Assembly: GCA_023412215.1 (NCBI GenBank)
Contig: JAEYNX010000006.1
Coordinates: forward strand, 1-64,000
Origin: Bacillota bacterium
GTDB taxonomy: Bacteria > Bacillota > Clostridia > Oscillospirales > Ruminococcaceae
Length of the DNA: 64,000 nucleotides
Direction: 5' to 3'
Made by a program: the position numbers and the translations under genes. Shown here piece after piece: positions 47,679 through 56,829 of this stretch. Under the pieces are notes generated by a model, which saw nothing but the letters and a program-made list of their open reading frames with translations, did no database searches and was not told the DNA's origin. How positions within the stretch are numbered: position 1 is the stretch's first letter; every line of letters begins with the position of its first letter.

Positions 47679-47732
47679 TGCACTGTTTTCTCACTTTCGG
47701 GTGTTTGTATTACTTATATCTCCATTTTTACA

Positions 47733-47772
47733 GCAAGCGGGCAGCCGGATACCTCCGGCTGCCCGCTTGCCT
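47733..47772. terminator. Strong GC-rich hairpin between convergent genes
   Basis: GCAAGCGGGCAGCCGG and its complement around a short ATACCT loop, between the esterase gene and the PfpI-type gene. The stem is long but a U-tract is missing, so terminator function is probable rather than certain. Confidence 0.55.
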
Positions 47773-47787
47773 CTGCCTGTAAGCCCG

Positions 47788-48384
47788 TTACAGGTTGAAT
47801 TCGTACTCCATGCGCCGCGCGACCTTGCGCGCTGCCTCTTCGCCCACCAGCCTTTTTACAAGGTAGAGCGACAGCGCAATGCCCGACGAGATGCCCGCGC
47901 TGGTGAGGATCTCCCCCTCGTCCACGTACTTTACATCCCTTTTCACCGTGATCTCGGGGTGCTCGCGCTCCAGACGGTCGGCATCCATCCAGTGCGTGAC
48001 GGCGGTGCGGCCTTGCAACAGCCCCGCCTGCGCCAGCAAAAACGCCCCCGTACACACCGAGGCGACAACCGCGCCCTTCTCGGCATTTGACTTGATAAAG
48101 CCCGTGACGATGTGGTTGTACAGCTCCACCTGCTCCGCGCCGTACCCGCCGGGGACAACCAGCAGATCGCAGTCCGGCGCCCACTTAAAGCTGTACTGCG
48201 GCTGCACAAGCAGCCCGTTTCTGACGCGAACCATACCCGGCCTTTCGGCTACCGTGAAAATTGAAAAGGCCTTCTGCCCGTTTTGCGGGTCCTCCGCCAG
48301 TGAGAACACCTCAAACGGCCCCGCAAAGTCCAGCAGCTCCACCTCATCATACAGCAAAATGGCAACCCGAATAGGCTTGTTCAT
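47788..48384 (-). CDS. DJ-1/PfpI family protein
   Basis: 198 residues with the glutamine-amidotransferase-like fold. RVAILLYDEVELLDFAGPFEVF at the start, DLLVVPGGYGAEQV near 75, and the nucleophile elbow VASVCTGAFLLAQAG near 108 (Cys). Family members include proteases, glyoxalases and isonitrile hydratases. The start and the Asp in LLDFAGP resemble the isonitrile hydratase/ThiJ-like branch. The AraC DNA-binding domain that often follows is absent. Substrate unknown. Confidence 0.85.
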   Translation of the reverse strand: MNKPIRVAILLYDEVELLDFAGPFEVFSLAEDPQNGQKAFSIFTVAERPGMVRVRNGLLVQPQYSFKWAPDCDLLVVPGGYGAEQVELYNHIVTGFIKSNAEKGAVVASVCTGAFLLAQAGLLQGRTAVTHWMDADRLEREHPEITVKRDVKYVDEGEILTSAGISSGIALSLYLVKRLVGEEAARKVARRMEYEFNL

Positions 48385-48478
48385 CTTTAATTCCCTCCTT
48401 GTTGTTCTGGTGCAGTATAGGTAAAGTTAAACGGCAGGATACCTTGCTTAAGGATGGCCTGCCGTTTATCTTAACTTA

Positions 48479-48898
48479 CTACTTTTCCAAGGTTAAGAAC
48501 ATCCCCGAGCCATCCTCCTCACAGGGAAGCTGTTCAAAGCCGAACTGCTTGTAAAACTGCTCCTTGCCGCAGGCGCTTATCAGTTCGAGCCGTACCTTCC
48601 AGCCCGAATGCTCGCGCTCCTTTATAAACGCGATGATGTCCCCAACCAGCCGTTTGCCGATGCCCTTGCCCTGATATTCGGGCAGGATGGCAACGTCCTC
48701 GAGAAAATACGAGAGGCACCCGTCTCCGCACAGCCTTGCCATGCCTACGGCCTTGCCTTCGTCGAAGGCGCACACGGTAAGCACCGAGTGCGCAAGCGCT
48801 TCTTCTATCTGTTCGCGCGGCGGCACCTCCCATCCCACGCTTTGGGTGAGGTGCGCAAATGTTTCCGGCGTCAATGCGCCGTGTTTTAGCTGTACCAT
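48479..48898 (-). CDS. GNAT-family N-acetyltransferase
   Basis: 139 residues. GNAT core: VCAFDEGKAVGMARLCGDG, LEDVAILPEYQGKGIGKRLV (acetyl-CoA-binding loop, near 75) and EQFYKQFGFEQLP near the C-terminus. Its paralog at 45060-45509 carries a nonsense codon. The substrate is unknown; small-molecule or amino-sugar acetylation is possible. ATG 48898. Confidence 0.88.
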   Translation of the reverse strand: MVQLKHGALTPETFAHLTQSVGWEVPPREQIEEALAHSVLTVCAFDEGKAVGMARLCGDGCLSYFLEDVAILPEYQGKGIGKRLVGDIIAFIKEREHSGWKVRLELISACGKEQFYKQFGFEQLPCEEDGSGMFLTLEK

Positions 48899-49209
48899 GC
48901 GTTCCGCCTTGTAAGGTTTAACCTTGCCAAAGACCGATTAAAAACCGACGCTCCGACCATTACCCTTCGGGCGGTTTTTTGCTCCTTTCACAGCTCACGT
49001 TGTCTCATTTCTTTTTTCTATAGCATCGTCATTGCCGCCCCGTGCGGCAGGGGGGAACACTATTCTTCGGCAACCGATAATCAGTATGCCATATACGTCA
49101 GCACTGCGGGCAGGGGCAAGCCCCGTCCCTGCAGCTGCCTTCCGCCGTATGCGTATCTGTTATCTGTATGCACCGCTCAAAGAGCGGCGTCGCACACACA
49201 GGGTTCGGT
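48899..49209. other. Gap between proS and the GNAT gene
   Basis: No gene. A palindrome GGCAGGGGC-AAGC-CCCGTCCC near 49108-49133 belongs to the dispersed family, and CCGCTC-AAA-GAGCGG at 49173-49187 may be the proS terminator. Confidence 0.5.
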
Positions 49210-50646
49210 TTAATAGGCTCTGCCCCAGTAGATCATCTTCTCGGCCTTCTTGCCGCAGCAAACGCAGGTATCGCCCAGATGCTCCTGCTCAAACGGCATA
49301 CAGCGCGAGGTGAGTCCCGCCTCCTCCTTCACCCGCTCCTCGCAGGCCGCATCACCGCACCACATGGTTTTAAAGAAGCCGTTGTTCTCAGCCGCAAGCT
49401 TCTTTAACTCCTCCATGCTGTTCGCGGTAAAGGTTCTGTTTTCGCGGTTTTTAAGCGCTTTATCATAAATGGAGCTGTGCAGTGCCGCAAGCAGTTCGGG
49501 CACCTTCGTCTCCAACTCGCTTAGGGGTACAAAGGTTTTTTCGCGGGTATCGCGGCGCACCAGCACGCACTGGCCCTGCTCGATATCCTTCGGGCCGATC
49601 TCTAAGCGCAGGGGCACGCCCTTCATCTCATACTCGGCATACTTCCAGCCGGGGGAGTTGTCGCTGTCGTCCAGCTTCACGCGGCAGATGGGCTTTAAGC
49701 GCTCTGCAAGCGCCCGCGCCGTCTTAAGCACGCCCTCCTTGTGCTGCGCCACCGGCACGATCACCACCTGAATGGGGGCGATGGCGGGGGGCAGAACGAG
49801 GCCGTTGTCGTCGCCGTGCGTCATGATGATGGCGCCGATCAGCCTGGTTGAAACACCCCACGAGGTCTGGTGGGGGTACTGCAGGGTGTTGTCGCGGCCG
49901 GTGAACTGAATGTCAAACGCCTTGGCAAAGCCCTGCCCGAAGTAGTGCGAGGTGCCGCTCTGCAGCGCCTTGCCGTCGTGCATCATCGCCTCGATGGTGT
50001 AGGTGGCCACACCGCCGGCAAACTTCTCTTTGTCGGTTTTGCGCCCCTTTACCACGGGGATGGCCAGTGATGTTTCACAAACATCGGCGTAAACGCCCAG
50101 CATCCGCTCGGTTTCCTCCCACGCCTCCTGCTCGGTCTCGTGCATGGTGTGGCCTTCCTGCCACAAAAACTCCGTGGTGCGCAAAAAGGGGCGGGTGGTT
50201 TTCTCCCACCTTACCACCGAGCACCACTGGTTGTAAAGTTTGGGCAGGTCGCGGTAGGAGTTGATTACATGCGCGTAATGCTCGCAGAACAGCGTCTCGG
50301 AGGTGGGGCGCACGCACAGGCGCTCGTTTAGCTTCTCGCCGCCGCCGTGGGTTACCCACGCCACCTCGGGGGCGAAGCCCTCTACGTGGTCCTTCTCCTT
50401 CTGCAGCAGGCTCTCGGGTATAAACATGGGCAGGTATACGTTCTCGTGCCCCGTCTCCTTAAACCGCGCGTCAAAGATGCGCTGCAGGTTCTCCCAGATG
50501 GCGTAGCCGTAAGGTCGCAGGATCACACAGCCGCGCACGCTGGAATAATCGATGAGTTCGGCTTTTTTCACGATGTCGGTATACCATTTTGCAAAGTCCT
50601 CATCCATAGAGGTGATGGCCTCAACCATCTTTTTTTGCTCACCCAT
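49210..50646 (-). CDS. proS: Prolyl-tRNA synthetase, archaeal/eukaryotic type
   Basis: 478 residues, charges tRNA-Pro. Class II motifs: [11 protein letters not shown], motif 2 [21 protein letters not shown] near 155, motif 3 region [21 protein letters not shown] near 270. The anticodon-binding domain and a C-terminal zinc-binding domain (CGDAACEE...[18 protein letters not shown]) are present. It lacks the editing insertion of the typical bacterial ProS. Repeats, not a T-box, occupy the upstream gap. Confidence 0.96.
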   Translation of the reverse strand: MGEQKKMVEAITSMDEDFAKWYTDIVKKAELIDYSSVRGCVILRPYGYAIWENLQRIFDARFKETGHENVYLPMFIPESLLQKEKDHVEGFAPEVAWVTHGGGEKLNERLCVRPTSETLFCEHYAHVINSYRDLPKLYNQWCSVVRWEKTTRPFLRTTEFLWQEGHTMHETEQEAWEETERMLGVYADVCETSLAIPVVKGRKTDKEKFAGGVATYTIEAMMHDGKALQSGTSHYFGQGFAKAFDIQFTGRDNTLQYPHQTSWGVSTRLIGAIIMTHGDDNGLVLPPAIAPIQVVIVPVAQHKEGVLKTARALAERLKPICRVKLDDSDNSPGWKYAEYEMKGVPLRLEIGPKDIEQGQCVLVRRDTREKTFVPLSELETKVPELLAALHSSIYDKALKNRENRTFTANSMEELKKLAAENNGFFKTMWCGDAACEERVKEEAGLTSRCMPFEQEHLGDTCVCCGKKAEKMIYWGRAY

Positions 50647-50963
50647 ATGCTTAATCCTCTCAATCCGCTTTTAAATTTGAAAGATGATCTTTCAAATTAT
50701 TGTATCCTTGTTTGTTTCCCAAAAGGGATGTTGACAGGCGTATAATTACGATTGTAGGGGAGCGCATCGCGCCCCCGCGATCGAACCATCGGTGCCGGGT
50801 AATACCTGCGGGCGGCTGATAGCCGCCCCTACAACCACCCGGTGATGCACCGCAGGGGCGGGGTTCTCCCGCCCGCGTTTCCCCGTACCGCGGTTTTACC
50901 GCGCCCACAACGAATGTGCAGGGAACAACTCCCGTGCCGTTCGGGATATAAACCTAAAGGGTC
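50647..50963. repeat. Palindromic repeat array upstream of proS
   Basis: Units at about 50754-50779 (GGGGAGCGC..GCGCCCCC), 50808-50832 (GGGCGGCTG..AGCCGCCC), 50852-50877 (GGGGCGGG..CCCGCCC) and 50917-50944 (GGGAAC..GTTC). No gene is visible. Confidence 0.8.
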
Positions 50964-51146
50964 TTAGTCCTTCTTCTCGGGGAAGAACTTGGTCAGCCCC
51001 AGCACGATCAGGTAGATGATGATGATGACCACAAAGATGCCGCACATCCCCAGCAGCATGATCTTGCCGGAATTCGCAAGGTCCGACATATTAACGGCAT
51101 AACCCGCCGCAGACGTGCCCGCAGCCAGTAAAGACAACAAGCCCAT
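50964..51146 (-). CDS. OadG-like small membrane subunit
   Basis: 60 residues: a hydrophobic N-terminus and one membrane helix (IMLLGMCGIFVVIIIIYLIVLGL) followed by TKFFPEKKD, the typical short tail of gamma subunits of sodium-pumping decarboxylases. Encoded 64 nt after the beta subunit. It would assemble the pump complex, though no alpha (carboxyltransferase) or biotin-carrier gene lies here. Confidence 0.65.
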   Translation of the reverse strand: MGLLSLLAAGTSAAGYAVNMSDLANSGKIMLLGMCGIFVVIIIIYLIVLGLTKFFPEKKD

Positions 51147-51210
51147 ATTCTACATCCTTTCAAGCCCAAAAGGCTTACACTAATATCATAGCACGAACAG
51201 GCGTGCAGTG

Positions 51211-52392
51211 TTATTTAATCATGGAAGGCACAATGTTTAAGATAATGCCGCCCGCGATAACCGAGGCGATCTGGCCCGAAACGTTCGCGCCCACCGCGTG
51301 CATCAGCAGGTGGTTCTGGTTATCCTCTTTGAGCGCCATCTTCTGCACCACGCGCGCCGACATCGGGAACGCCGAGATGCCCGCCGCGCCGATCATCGGG
51401 TTGACCTTGTTCTTTAAGAAGAGGTTTAAGAACTTCGCGAACAGCACGCCGCCGATCGAGTCGAACACAAAGGCAACGAGGCCCAGCGCCATGATGAGCA
51501 AGGTCTGCAGCGAAACAAAGTTCTCGGCCTTCATGCTCGAGGCGATGGTGATGCCGAGGAACAGCGTGATCAGGTTTGCAAGGTCCTTCTGCGCGGTCTC
51601 AGAGAGACGGTCCAGCGCGCCGCACTCGCGGATAAGGTTGCCGAACATCAGCATGCCCACCAGCGAGAGGGAGGCGGGGGCAACAAGGCCCGCCACGATC
51701 GAAACCAGAATGGGGAAGAGTATCCTAGTGGTCTTGGAAACGCTCTTGGGGTTGTAGGGCATTCTGATCTGGCGTTCCTTCTTGGTGGTAACCGCCTTGA
51801 TGGCGAGCGGCTGGATGATGGGCACCAGCGCCATATACGAATAGGCCGCCACCGCGATAGGACCGATGAACTTACTGTCGAGTATCTGCGAAACAAGAAT
51901 AGAGGTGGGGCCGTCCGCCGCGCCGATGATGCCGATGGAGGCGGCGTCCTTTAAATCGAAGTTAAACAGCACCGCCATCACGATGGTGAGGAAGATACCG
52001 AACTGCGCCGCGGCGCCGAACAAAAACATCTTGGGGTTGGAGAGCAGCGGGCCAAAGTCGATCATCGCGCCGATACCCACAAACAGCAGCAGCGGCAGCG
52101 CCTCAGAGGCCTCGATGCCGATGTCGAACAGCCAGTCCAGAATGCCGTGCACCTCGCCGATGCCGGGCATCATCTGGTCAATCAGGCCGGAGAAGGGGAT
52201 GTTGATGAGAATGGCGCCAAAGCCCATGGGCAGCAACAATGCCGGTTCGTAGTCTTTTTTAATCGCCAGATAGATGAGCAGCCCGCCCACGATCCACATA
52301 ACGATCATCTTCCAGCCGTCACCGGTCGTAAAGAAGTACCTGACACCCTCCGTTAAAAAGCTGAAATCGTTTAGAATACCCAATGATCTCAC
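51211..52392 (-). CDS. Sodium-translocating decarboxylase beta subunit
   Basis: About 390 residues with many membrane helices; the OadB/GcdB/MmdB type that decarboxylates carboxybiotin and pumps Na+. Conserved GAADGPTSILVSQIL near 165, PILVSIVAGLVAPASLSLVGMLMFGNLIRECG near 235-265 and GAAGISAFPMSARVVQKMALKEDNQNHLLMHAVGANVSGQI near the C-terminus. The start may be GTG 52392 or TTG 52383; the AAAGGAG site favours the latter. Only the gamma-like gene accompanies it. Confidence 0.9.
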   Translation of the reverse strand: MRSLGILNDFSFLTEGVRYFFTTGDGWKMIVMWIVGGLLIYLAIKKDYEPALLLPMGFGAILINIPFSGLIDQMMPGIGEVHGILDWLFDIGIEASEALPLLLFVGIGAMIDFGPLLSNPKMFLFGAAAQFGIFLTIVMAVLFNFDLKDAASIGIIGAADGPTSILVSQILDSKFIGPIAVAAYSYMALVPIIQPLAIKAVTTKKERQIRMPYNPKSVSKTTRILFPILVSIVAGLVAPASLSLVGMLMFGNLIRECGALDRLSETAQKDLANLITLFLGITIASSMKAENFVSLQTLLIMALGLVAFVFDSIGGVLFAKFLNLFLKNKVNPMIGAAGISAFPMSARVVQKMALKEDNQNHLLMHAVGANVSGQIASVIAGGIILNIVPSMIK

Positions 52393-52521
52393 TACTCCTT
52401 TAGTTTTTCAAGCATTCGATTTGGTGTGTTCCTTCGCTGAGTACTGCGTTTGTTCGTGTATATCTGCATCGCCGATAAAAAACCGCATTATGTTCTATTA
52501 TAGAGAAGGTAAGACGTTTTT

Positions 52522-52974
52522 TCAACTGAAATTTTGGCGAATTGTCTCATCTAACAGCAGTTCAAACGCCTGCCTGAAGGTCTCGTCCTGCTCGGCGGTG
52601 CGTTTGGGCGGCCCCTTGACGCGTTTGCCCGCCCGCAGCAGCTTTTTAACCAGGTGCCTGCTCTCCAGCAGGCTGCCGATATTCTCATCCGTGTAGCGCA
52701 TCCCGCTGGGGCTTATCGGCCTACCGCCCCGTGCGAGCGCCATCGCCGCAAGGCCGTAATCCTGCGTCACCACCGCGTCGCCCTTCTGAAGATAGGAAAC
52801 CAGCTTGTAATCCGCCGAGTCGGCGCCCTTATCCACCGTCACGGTGACGGCGCCCGCCTTCTGCATCACGTGCGAGGTGTCGCAGAACAACACTGTCTTA
52901 AGAGAGCGCGCCTTCGCGGCGCGTATAGCGATGTCGGTTACGGGGCAGGCGTCGGCATCTATGAGTACGCGCAT
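52522..52974 (-). CDS. YaiI/YqxD family protein (DUF188)
   Basis: 150 residues. Begins MRVLIDADACPVTDIAIRAA with VVTQDYGLAAMALARGGRPISPSG near 95 and the RHLVKKLLRAGKRVKGPPKRTAEQDETF C-terminal segment, all hallmarks of the family. PIN/NYN-like fold suspected from the acidic residues; function unknown. Confidence 0.92.
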   Translation of the reverse strand: MRVLIDADACPVTDIAIRAAKARSLKTVLFCDTSHVMQKAGAVTVTVDKGADSADYKLVSYLQKGDAVVTQDYGLAAMALARGGRPISPSGMRYTDENIGSLLESRHLVKKLLRAGKRVKGPPKRTAEQDETFRQAFELLLDETIRQNFS

Positions 52975-52987
52975 CGGTTCATCCCTT

Positions 52988-54571
52988 TCAAATCCGTTTT
53001 TCGGTTCTTATCCCTGTTCTTCTGAACAGCACCCGCAGGTTGACGGCTAAGAAGGCGAGTATCAGCGCCGAAAGCAGGGTAAACACCAAAATCTCGACCG
53101 TATTGGGGTACCAGACAAACACAAAGCCCCAGGTCGACCCCTGAAATACGAGGCTCGGAACCATCAGCAGCAGGGCAATAAACGCAGCTAGAGTCGCGCA
53201 CGCAACAACGGCTTTCACCGCTGCTTTTGCGTCTATTTTAAGCGTTCTTTTATGGTTATATATGTCCTGTATCACCCTAAACAGCGAGTAGAGCAGCATA
53301 CAGCATAAAATCAATAATACCGCGACGGCGATACTGCAGTATAGGTCGATGGTCTGGTATAAGTCGTCAATAGCCGGCGCCGTATTTTCGCGCTGCGCGA
53401 GGATATCCATGATCTTCATGGCAAGGATAGAGGTGTTATAGGAGTTGCTGTTGCACAGTACCACAACCCCAAGCCCCTGTTCGGGTAAAAACGCGAGATT
53501 GGAGGAATAATTGGGGTTGGAGCCGCTGTGCGCTATCTCGGTAGGCGTACCGGTAGAAATTCTCCAGCCGGTTGCGTAATAAAACCCCTCTGCCATCGGC
53601 TCCACACTCGTATTGGGAAGACGCGACGCCTCTATCAGCGCATTGTCAAACGTCGAGGTCGGCTCGGTACCCATCTGAATCTTCAGCCACCGCGCCAAAT
53701 CGTTTACGTGCGAGACGATATACCCCGCCGGTTTGTTGCCGTCGTAGATGGGTGCCTCATACACGCTCGGGGTGCCGAAGCTCAGCTTATACCCCGTCGC
53801 CAATGCGTCGGGGCTGTAGTCCCGAGCCATATGGGTATCGGTCAGGCCCATGGGGGAGAGGACGTTCTGCGCTATATACTCCTCGTAGGTCATGCCCGAG
53901 AGCTTCTCGATGAGCAGCCCCAGCACGTCGTAGTTGATGGTCGCGTACTGGTATTTTTGCCCCGGCGCGCTCACTAATTCAGCGCCGATAAGCGTGCGCA
54001 CCGTTCTTTCTATCGCACCCGGCTTATCGTCCGCGGGTATTTTCGAGATCGTACTGGGGGAAATTCCGCTCACATGATGCATAAAATCCGACACCTTAAC
54101 GGCGGCCGGTTTGCCTTGATAATTCATGGTAAGCCACGGCAGATAGTCGGTAACCGGCGCGTTGAGGTCCACAAGGCCCTCTTTTTGCAGGCACAGCAGC
54201 CCCAAGCCCGTAAAGGCCTTGCTGTTGGAGGCGAGCTGAAACAGGGTTTGCGCAGTTACCTTGCGCCTTGTCCCCACATCCGCGTAGCCGAAGCCGGACT
54301 GATAAACCGTTTCGTTGCCCTGCACGATGGCTATGGCGTAGCCGGGTAACCCGGCCTTGCGCATCTCCTGCACGATCAGGCTCTTTACCTGCGGTATGTA
54401 CTGCGCGTAAGCGCTGTTTTGAGAGAGCTGCTCGTCATTGGCTTCTATCTGCGCCGCCTTCTTGTCATAGCTCAGCTTCGTGATAAAAACACACAGCGCA
54501 AACGATAGGATGCCGATTGCCATTGCAATGCAGAGGATGCGCAGGGGCAGGCTGTTACGTCTTTGTTTCAT
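52988..54571 (-). CDS. Membrane serine hydrolase, beta-lactamase family
   Basis: 527 residues. N-terminal membrane anchor (ILCIAMAIGILSFALCVFIT), then a class C beta-lactamase/PBP4-like domain: SxxK in LASNSKAFTGL near 118, YxN in YATINYDVLG near 205 and HSG in IAHSGSNPNYSS near 335. Three or four more membrane segments follow (about 405-515). Such proteins cleave D-Ala peptides or small esters outside the cell. Separated by 20 nt from the downstream acyltransferase gene. Confidence 0.88.
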   Translation of the reverse strand: MKQRRNSLPLRILCIAMAIGILSFALCVFITKLSYDKKAAQIEANDEQLSQNSAYAQYIPQVKSLIVQEMRKAGLPGYAIAIVQGNETVYQSGFGYADVGTRRKVTAQTLFQLASNSKAFTGLGLLCLQKEGLVDLNAPVTDYLPWLTMNYQGKPAAVKVSDFMHHVSGISPSTISKIPADDKPGAIERTVRTLIGAELVSAPGQKYQYATINYDVLGLLIEKLSGMTYEEYIAQNVLSPMGLTDTHMARDYSPDALATGYKLSFGTPSVYEAPIYDGNKPAGYIVSHVNDLARWLKIQMGTEPTSTFDNALIEASRLPNTSVEPMAEGFYYATGWRISTGTPTEIAHSGSNPNYSSNLAFLPEQGLGVVVLCNSNSYNTSILAMKIMDILAQRENTAPAIDDLYQTIDLYCSIAVAVLLILCCMLLYSLFRVIQDIYNHKRTLKIDAKAAVKAVVACATLAAFIALLLMVPSLVFQGSTWGFVFVWYPNTVEILVFTLLSALILAFLAVNLRVLFRRTGIRTEKRI

Positions 54572-54591
54572 CGGTAAAACTCCTTTATTGT

Positions 54592-55347
54592 TTATTTTCC
54601 TATGAAACTAAAGACGAGGTAGAGTACCCCATATACTACAGGCTGGTGCAGCACATAGATCACCAGTGTGTTCCGCCCCACAAAGGCCAGCGGGCGCAGG
54701 TGGGTTTTGTAGCAGAACGCGGGCATTTTGCCCTCTTTAACGTATACGCCAAGGTAGGAACCGGCAAAAAACAAAAACACCCACGGCAGCAGGGGGAAGT
54801 AATCCGCCGAGAAAAAGCCCCTCTGCGGGAAGCCGAGCGGGAACAGGTAGCTTGTCTCATACAGCGCCTGCGGCAGCGGCAGCCATAAAAGAAAGCCGCT
54901 CTGCGCTTTGTAGGTGATAATGAACAGGGCCGCCATCACCGCCATGCCGAGCCACGGGCTAAGCCTGTCCAGCGCCTTGTGCAGCAGGCCGTACAGCATC
55001 ATCGAAACACCCATGAAGTGCAGGATGCCGAACAGAATCAGCTCCCCCGGCATAAAGAAGTAGGTGACGAGGGTAAGCACCATGCCGATGCCGAAGCAGA
55101 GGGCACCGCGCTTGAGATTATTCTTGGAATAACGGCAGGCGACGCCCGAGATAACGATGAACAGCCCGGCGAAGAACTGCTGCAGAAAGTCTAAAAAGCC
55201 GCTGTTAAAGGCGGGGATATTTAACCCGAAGATGTATACAAGGTCAAAAAAGGTGTGGTATACTACCATCAGCACAATCGAAAGCCCGCGCAGCTCGTCG
55301 ATAAGCCCCACCCGTTTATTCAGCTGCTGCCGCTTTTGTTCATTCAT
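54592..55347 (-). CDS. DUF1624/heparan-alpha-glucosaminide acetyltransferase-like membrane protein
   Basis: 251 residues with about seven membrane segments. The diagnostic start GLIDELRGLSIVLMVVYHTFFDLVYIFG and WVFLFFAGSYLGVY match the DUF1624 branch of membrane acyltransferases. Probably transfers acyl groups to a cell-envelope sugar. Co-directional with and close to the serine hydrolase gene. Confidence 0.85.
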   Translation of the reverse strand: MNEQKRQQLNKRVGLIDELRGLSIVLMVVYHTFFDLVYIFGLNIPAFNSGFLDFLQQFFAGLFIVISGVACRYSKNNLKRGALCFGIGMVLTLVTYFFMPGELILFGILHFMGVSMMLYGLLHKALDRLSPWLGMAVMAALFIITYKAQSGFLLWLPLPQALYETSYLFPLGFPQRGFFSADYFPLLPWVFLFFAGSYLGVYVKEGKMPAFCYKTHLRPLAFVGRNTLVIYVLHQPVVYGVLYLVFSFIGK

Positions 55348-55799
55348 TCACACAACCCTTGCCTTTCTATCCTCTATCGTTTTCAAATCTTCACGCTTCA
55401 TTCATCATAAAGCCACTTTAATGGGCGGTTTTCCAAAGAAATTTCCGTTTAATTCCGAAAAAATTATACCATAACAGGGTGAAAAATTAAACCCAAATGT
55501 GATATGATAAGATGAATGACAATGAGGAAGTCAAACAGCGTATATTTATTGCCGCGGGCGGCTGATAGCCGCCCCTACAACCACCCTATACACGCCCCCT
55601 GGCTCGCGCATCGCGCCCTATTGTTCATGTAGGGGCGAAACGCGAATTTCGCGTTTGTTAATCGCCCGCACATCCACCGCAAACCCCTGTGGTAAACCGC
55701 AGGGCGAACCGATGCTTATGCGCCACCCACGGCACATACCCCTCACAGGCAGGCGGATTTCTCGCCCCATTAAATTAATGAAAAGGAATGACATTACAT
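55348..55799. repeat. Divergent region with palindromic repeats
   Basis: No gene. Units at 55552-55577 (GGGCGGCTG..AGCCGCCC, CTAC end) and 55629-55656 (GTAGGGGCGAAACGCG-AA-TTTCGCG), with degenerate units between. The first 150 nt, next to the membrane acyltransferase gene, are AT-rich and may hold its promoter. Confidence 0.75.
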
Positions 55800-56405
55800 A
55801 TGGAATGGTTTGTTTATGTAATTATCATCACCGCCGTGGTGCTCGCGGCGGTTTTGGCGCTGATCATCCGCAAGGCGGTGCTGCAGAGCAAAGGCGTTTA
55901 CCTTAAGAACCAGGTTACCGCGAAGCTGAGAGGCTATGCGCGCCTGCGGCAGTATAAGGTGCTCACCGACTTGCGCCTGCCCTACCGCGACGGGGTGAAG
56001 GAGCTCAGCCACGTGCTCATCGGCATCTTCGGCGTAATCATCGTGGACGCTCACTCTTTAACCGGCGAGCTGTACGGTACCGTGGACGATAAGAAATGGG
56101 CCTTCGTGCCCAAGAAGGGCGCAAAGCAGATGCTGCCCAATCTCTCGCTCGACCTGCAGGAAAAGGCGGACGCCGTGCGTCAGACCTTCGCGGCAAAGGG
56201 CATCTACAAGCTGAACTTTGATTCGATCAACGTCGTGCAGAACTCGCAGAAGAAGCTGACGCTCTATGTGGCAAACAGCCTGCCCATCATCCGCTTAAAC
56301 CGCCTCGGCGCGTTTTTGAACAAGTCCAAGAACGACACCGACGCGGGCGTGGATATGGAGAAGCTCGCGGGCATCTTAAAGGACGCCTCGGAGGGCGTAA
56401 GCTGA
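55800..56405 (+). CDS. NERD-like membrane-anchored protein
   Basis: 201 residues from ATG 55800 after AAAAGGAATGACATTACAT. N-terminal membrane segment (WFVYVIIITAVVLAAVLALII), then a region resembling the nuclease-related domain: KVLTDLRLPYRDGVKELSHVLIGIFGVIIVDAHSLTGELYGTVDDKKWAF. This fits the NERD pattern (hDhvlIg..Gvivve..~~G.i.G~~~~~~W), though the usual catalytic-type EtK becomes VDAHS. The C-terminal part is helical with NKSKNDTDAG. Nuclease activity is uncertain. Confidence 0.6.
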   Translation: MEWFVYVIIITAVVLAAVLALIIRKAVLQSKGVYLKNQVTAKLRGYARLRQYKVLTDLRLPYRDGVKELSHVLIGIFGVIIVDAHSLTGELYGTVDDKKWAFVPKKGAKQMLPNLSLDLQEKADAVRQTFAAKGIYKLNFDSINVVQNSQKKLTLYVANSLPIIRLNRLGAFLNKSKNDTDAGVDMEKLAGILKDASEGVS

Positions 56406-56829
56406 GAAAATCCGGCTGTCTCCTTATTTGCCGAAGGGCCGCAAACCCATGGACGAAGCTGCCCTTATACTAAGTTTTGTTTAAAAATGGGTTATATCCT
56501 TTTCTGAATACGTTTTTGTTTTCCGCCTACAGCAGTGGGTTAAATCAGTATTATATTTTGTCTATTATGCCAGAATACGACACCAAACCCCTGCATTCCG
56601 GCACAGGGGTTGTGCAGTTATACCAAAAGTGATTTTCGGCGGTTTTTTATAAAAAATGCACTAGCAGTTTGCCCTTGTAGTGTGATAAAATATAGGTATT
56701 GCGCTTGACAAATAATTGTCAGGCATACGGCTTAGGGGGCGGTTACCGTCCGCGCGGCCATCTACCTTCAATATTTTGTCCGACGCAAACAGGGATACAA
56801 AATATTTGACCAATAGGGGGTTACTGAAG
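56406..56829 (+). promoter_or_regulatory. Long leader region of serC
   Basis: No gene. TTGACAAATAATTGTCA (56704-56720) is an imperfect palindrome. TCAATATTTTGT and its complement flank about 17 nt just before the serC start, forming a hairpin at about 56767-56810. GGGCGGTTACCGTCC near 56736 can also pair. This suggests a structured 5' leader, possibly an attenuator; no known riboswitch was recognised. Confidence 0.4.

Noticed and set aside
50647..50963. A proline T-box upstream of proS
   Set aside because: No T-box motif (GGGTGGTACCGC-like), specifier loop or terminator is present; the gap contains only palindromic repeats.
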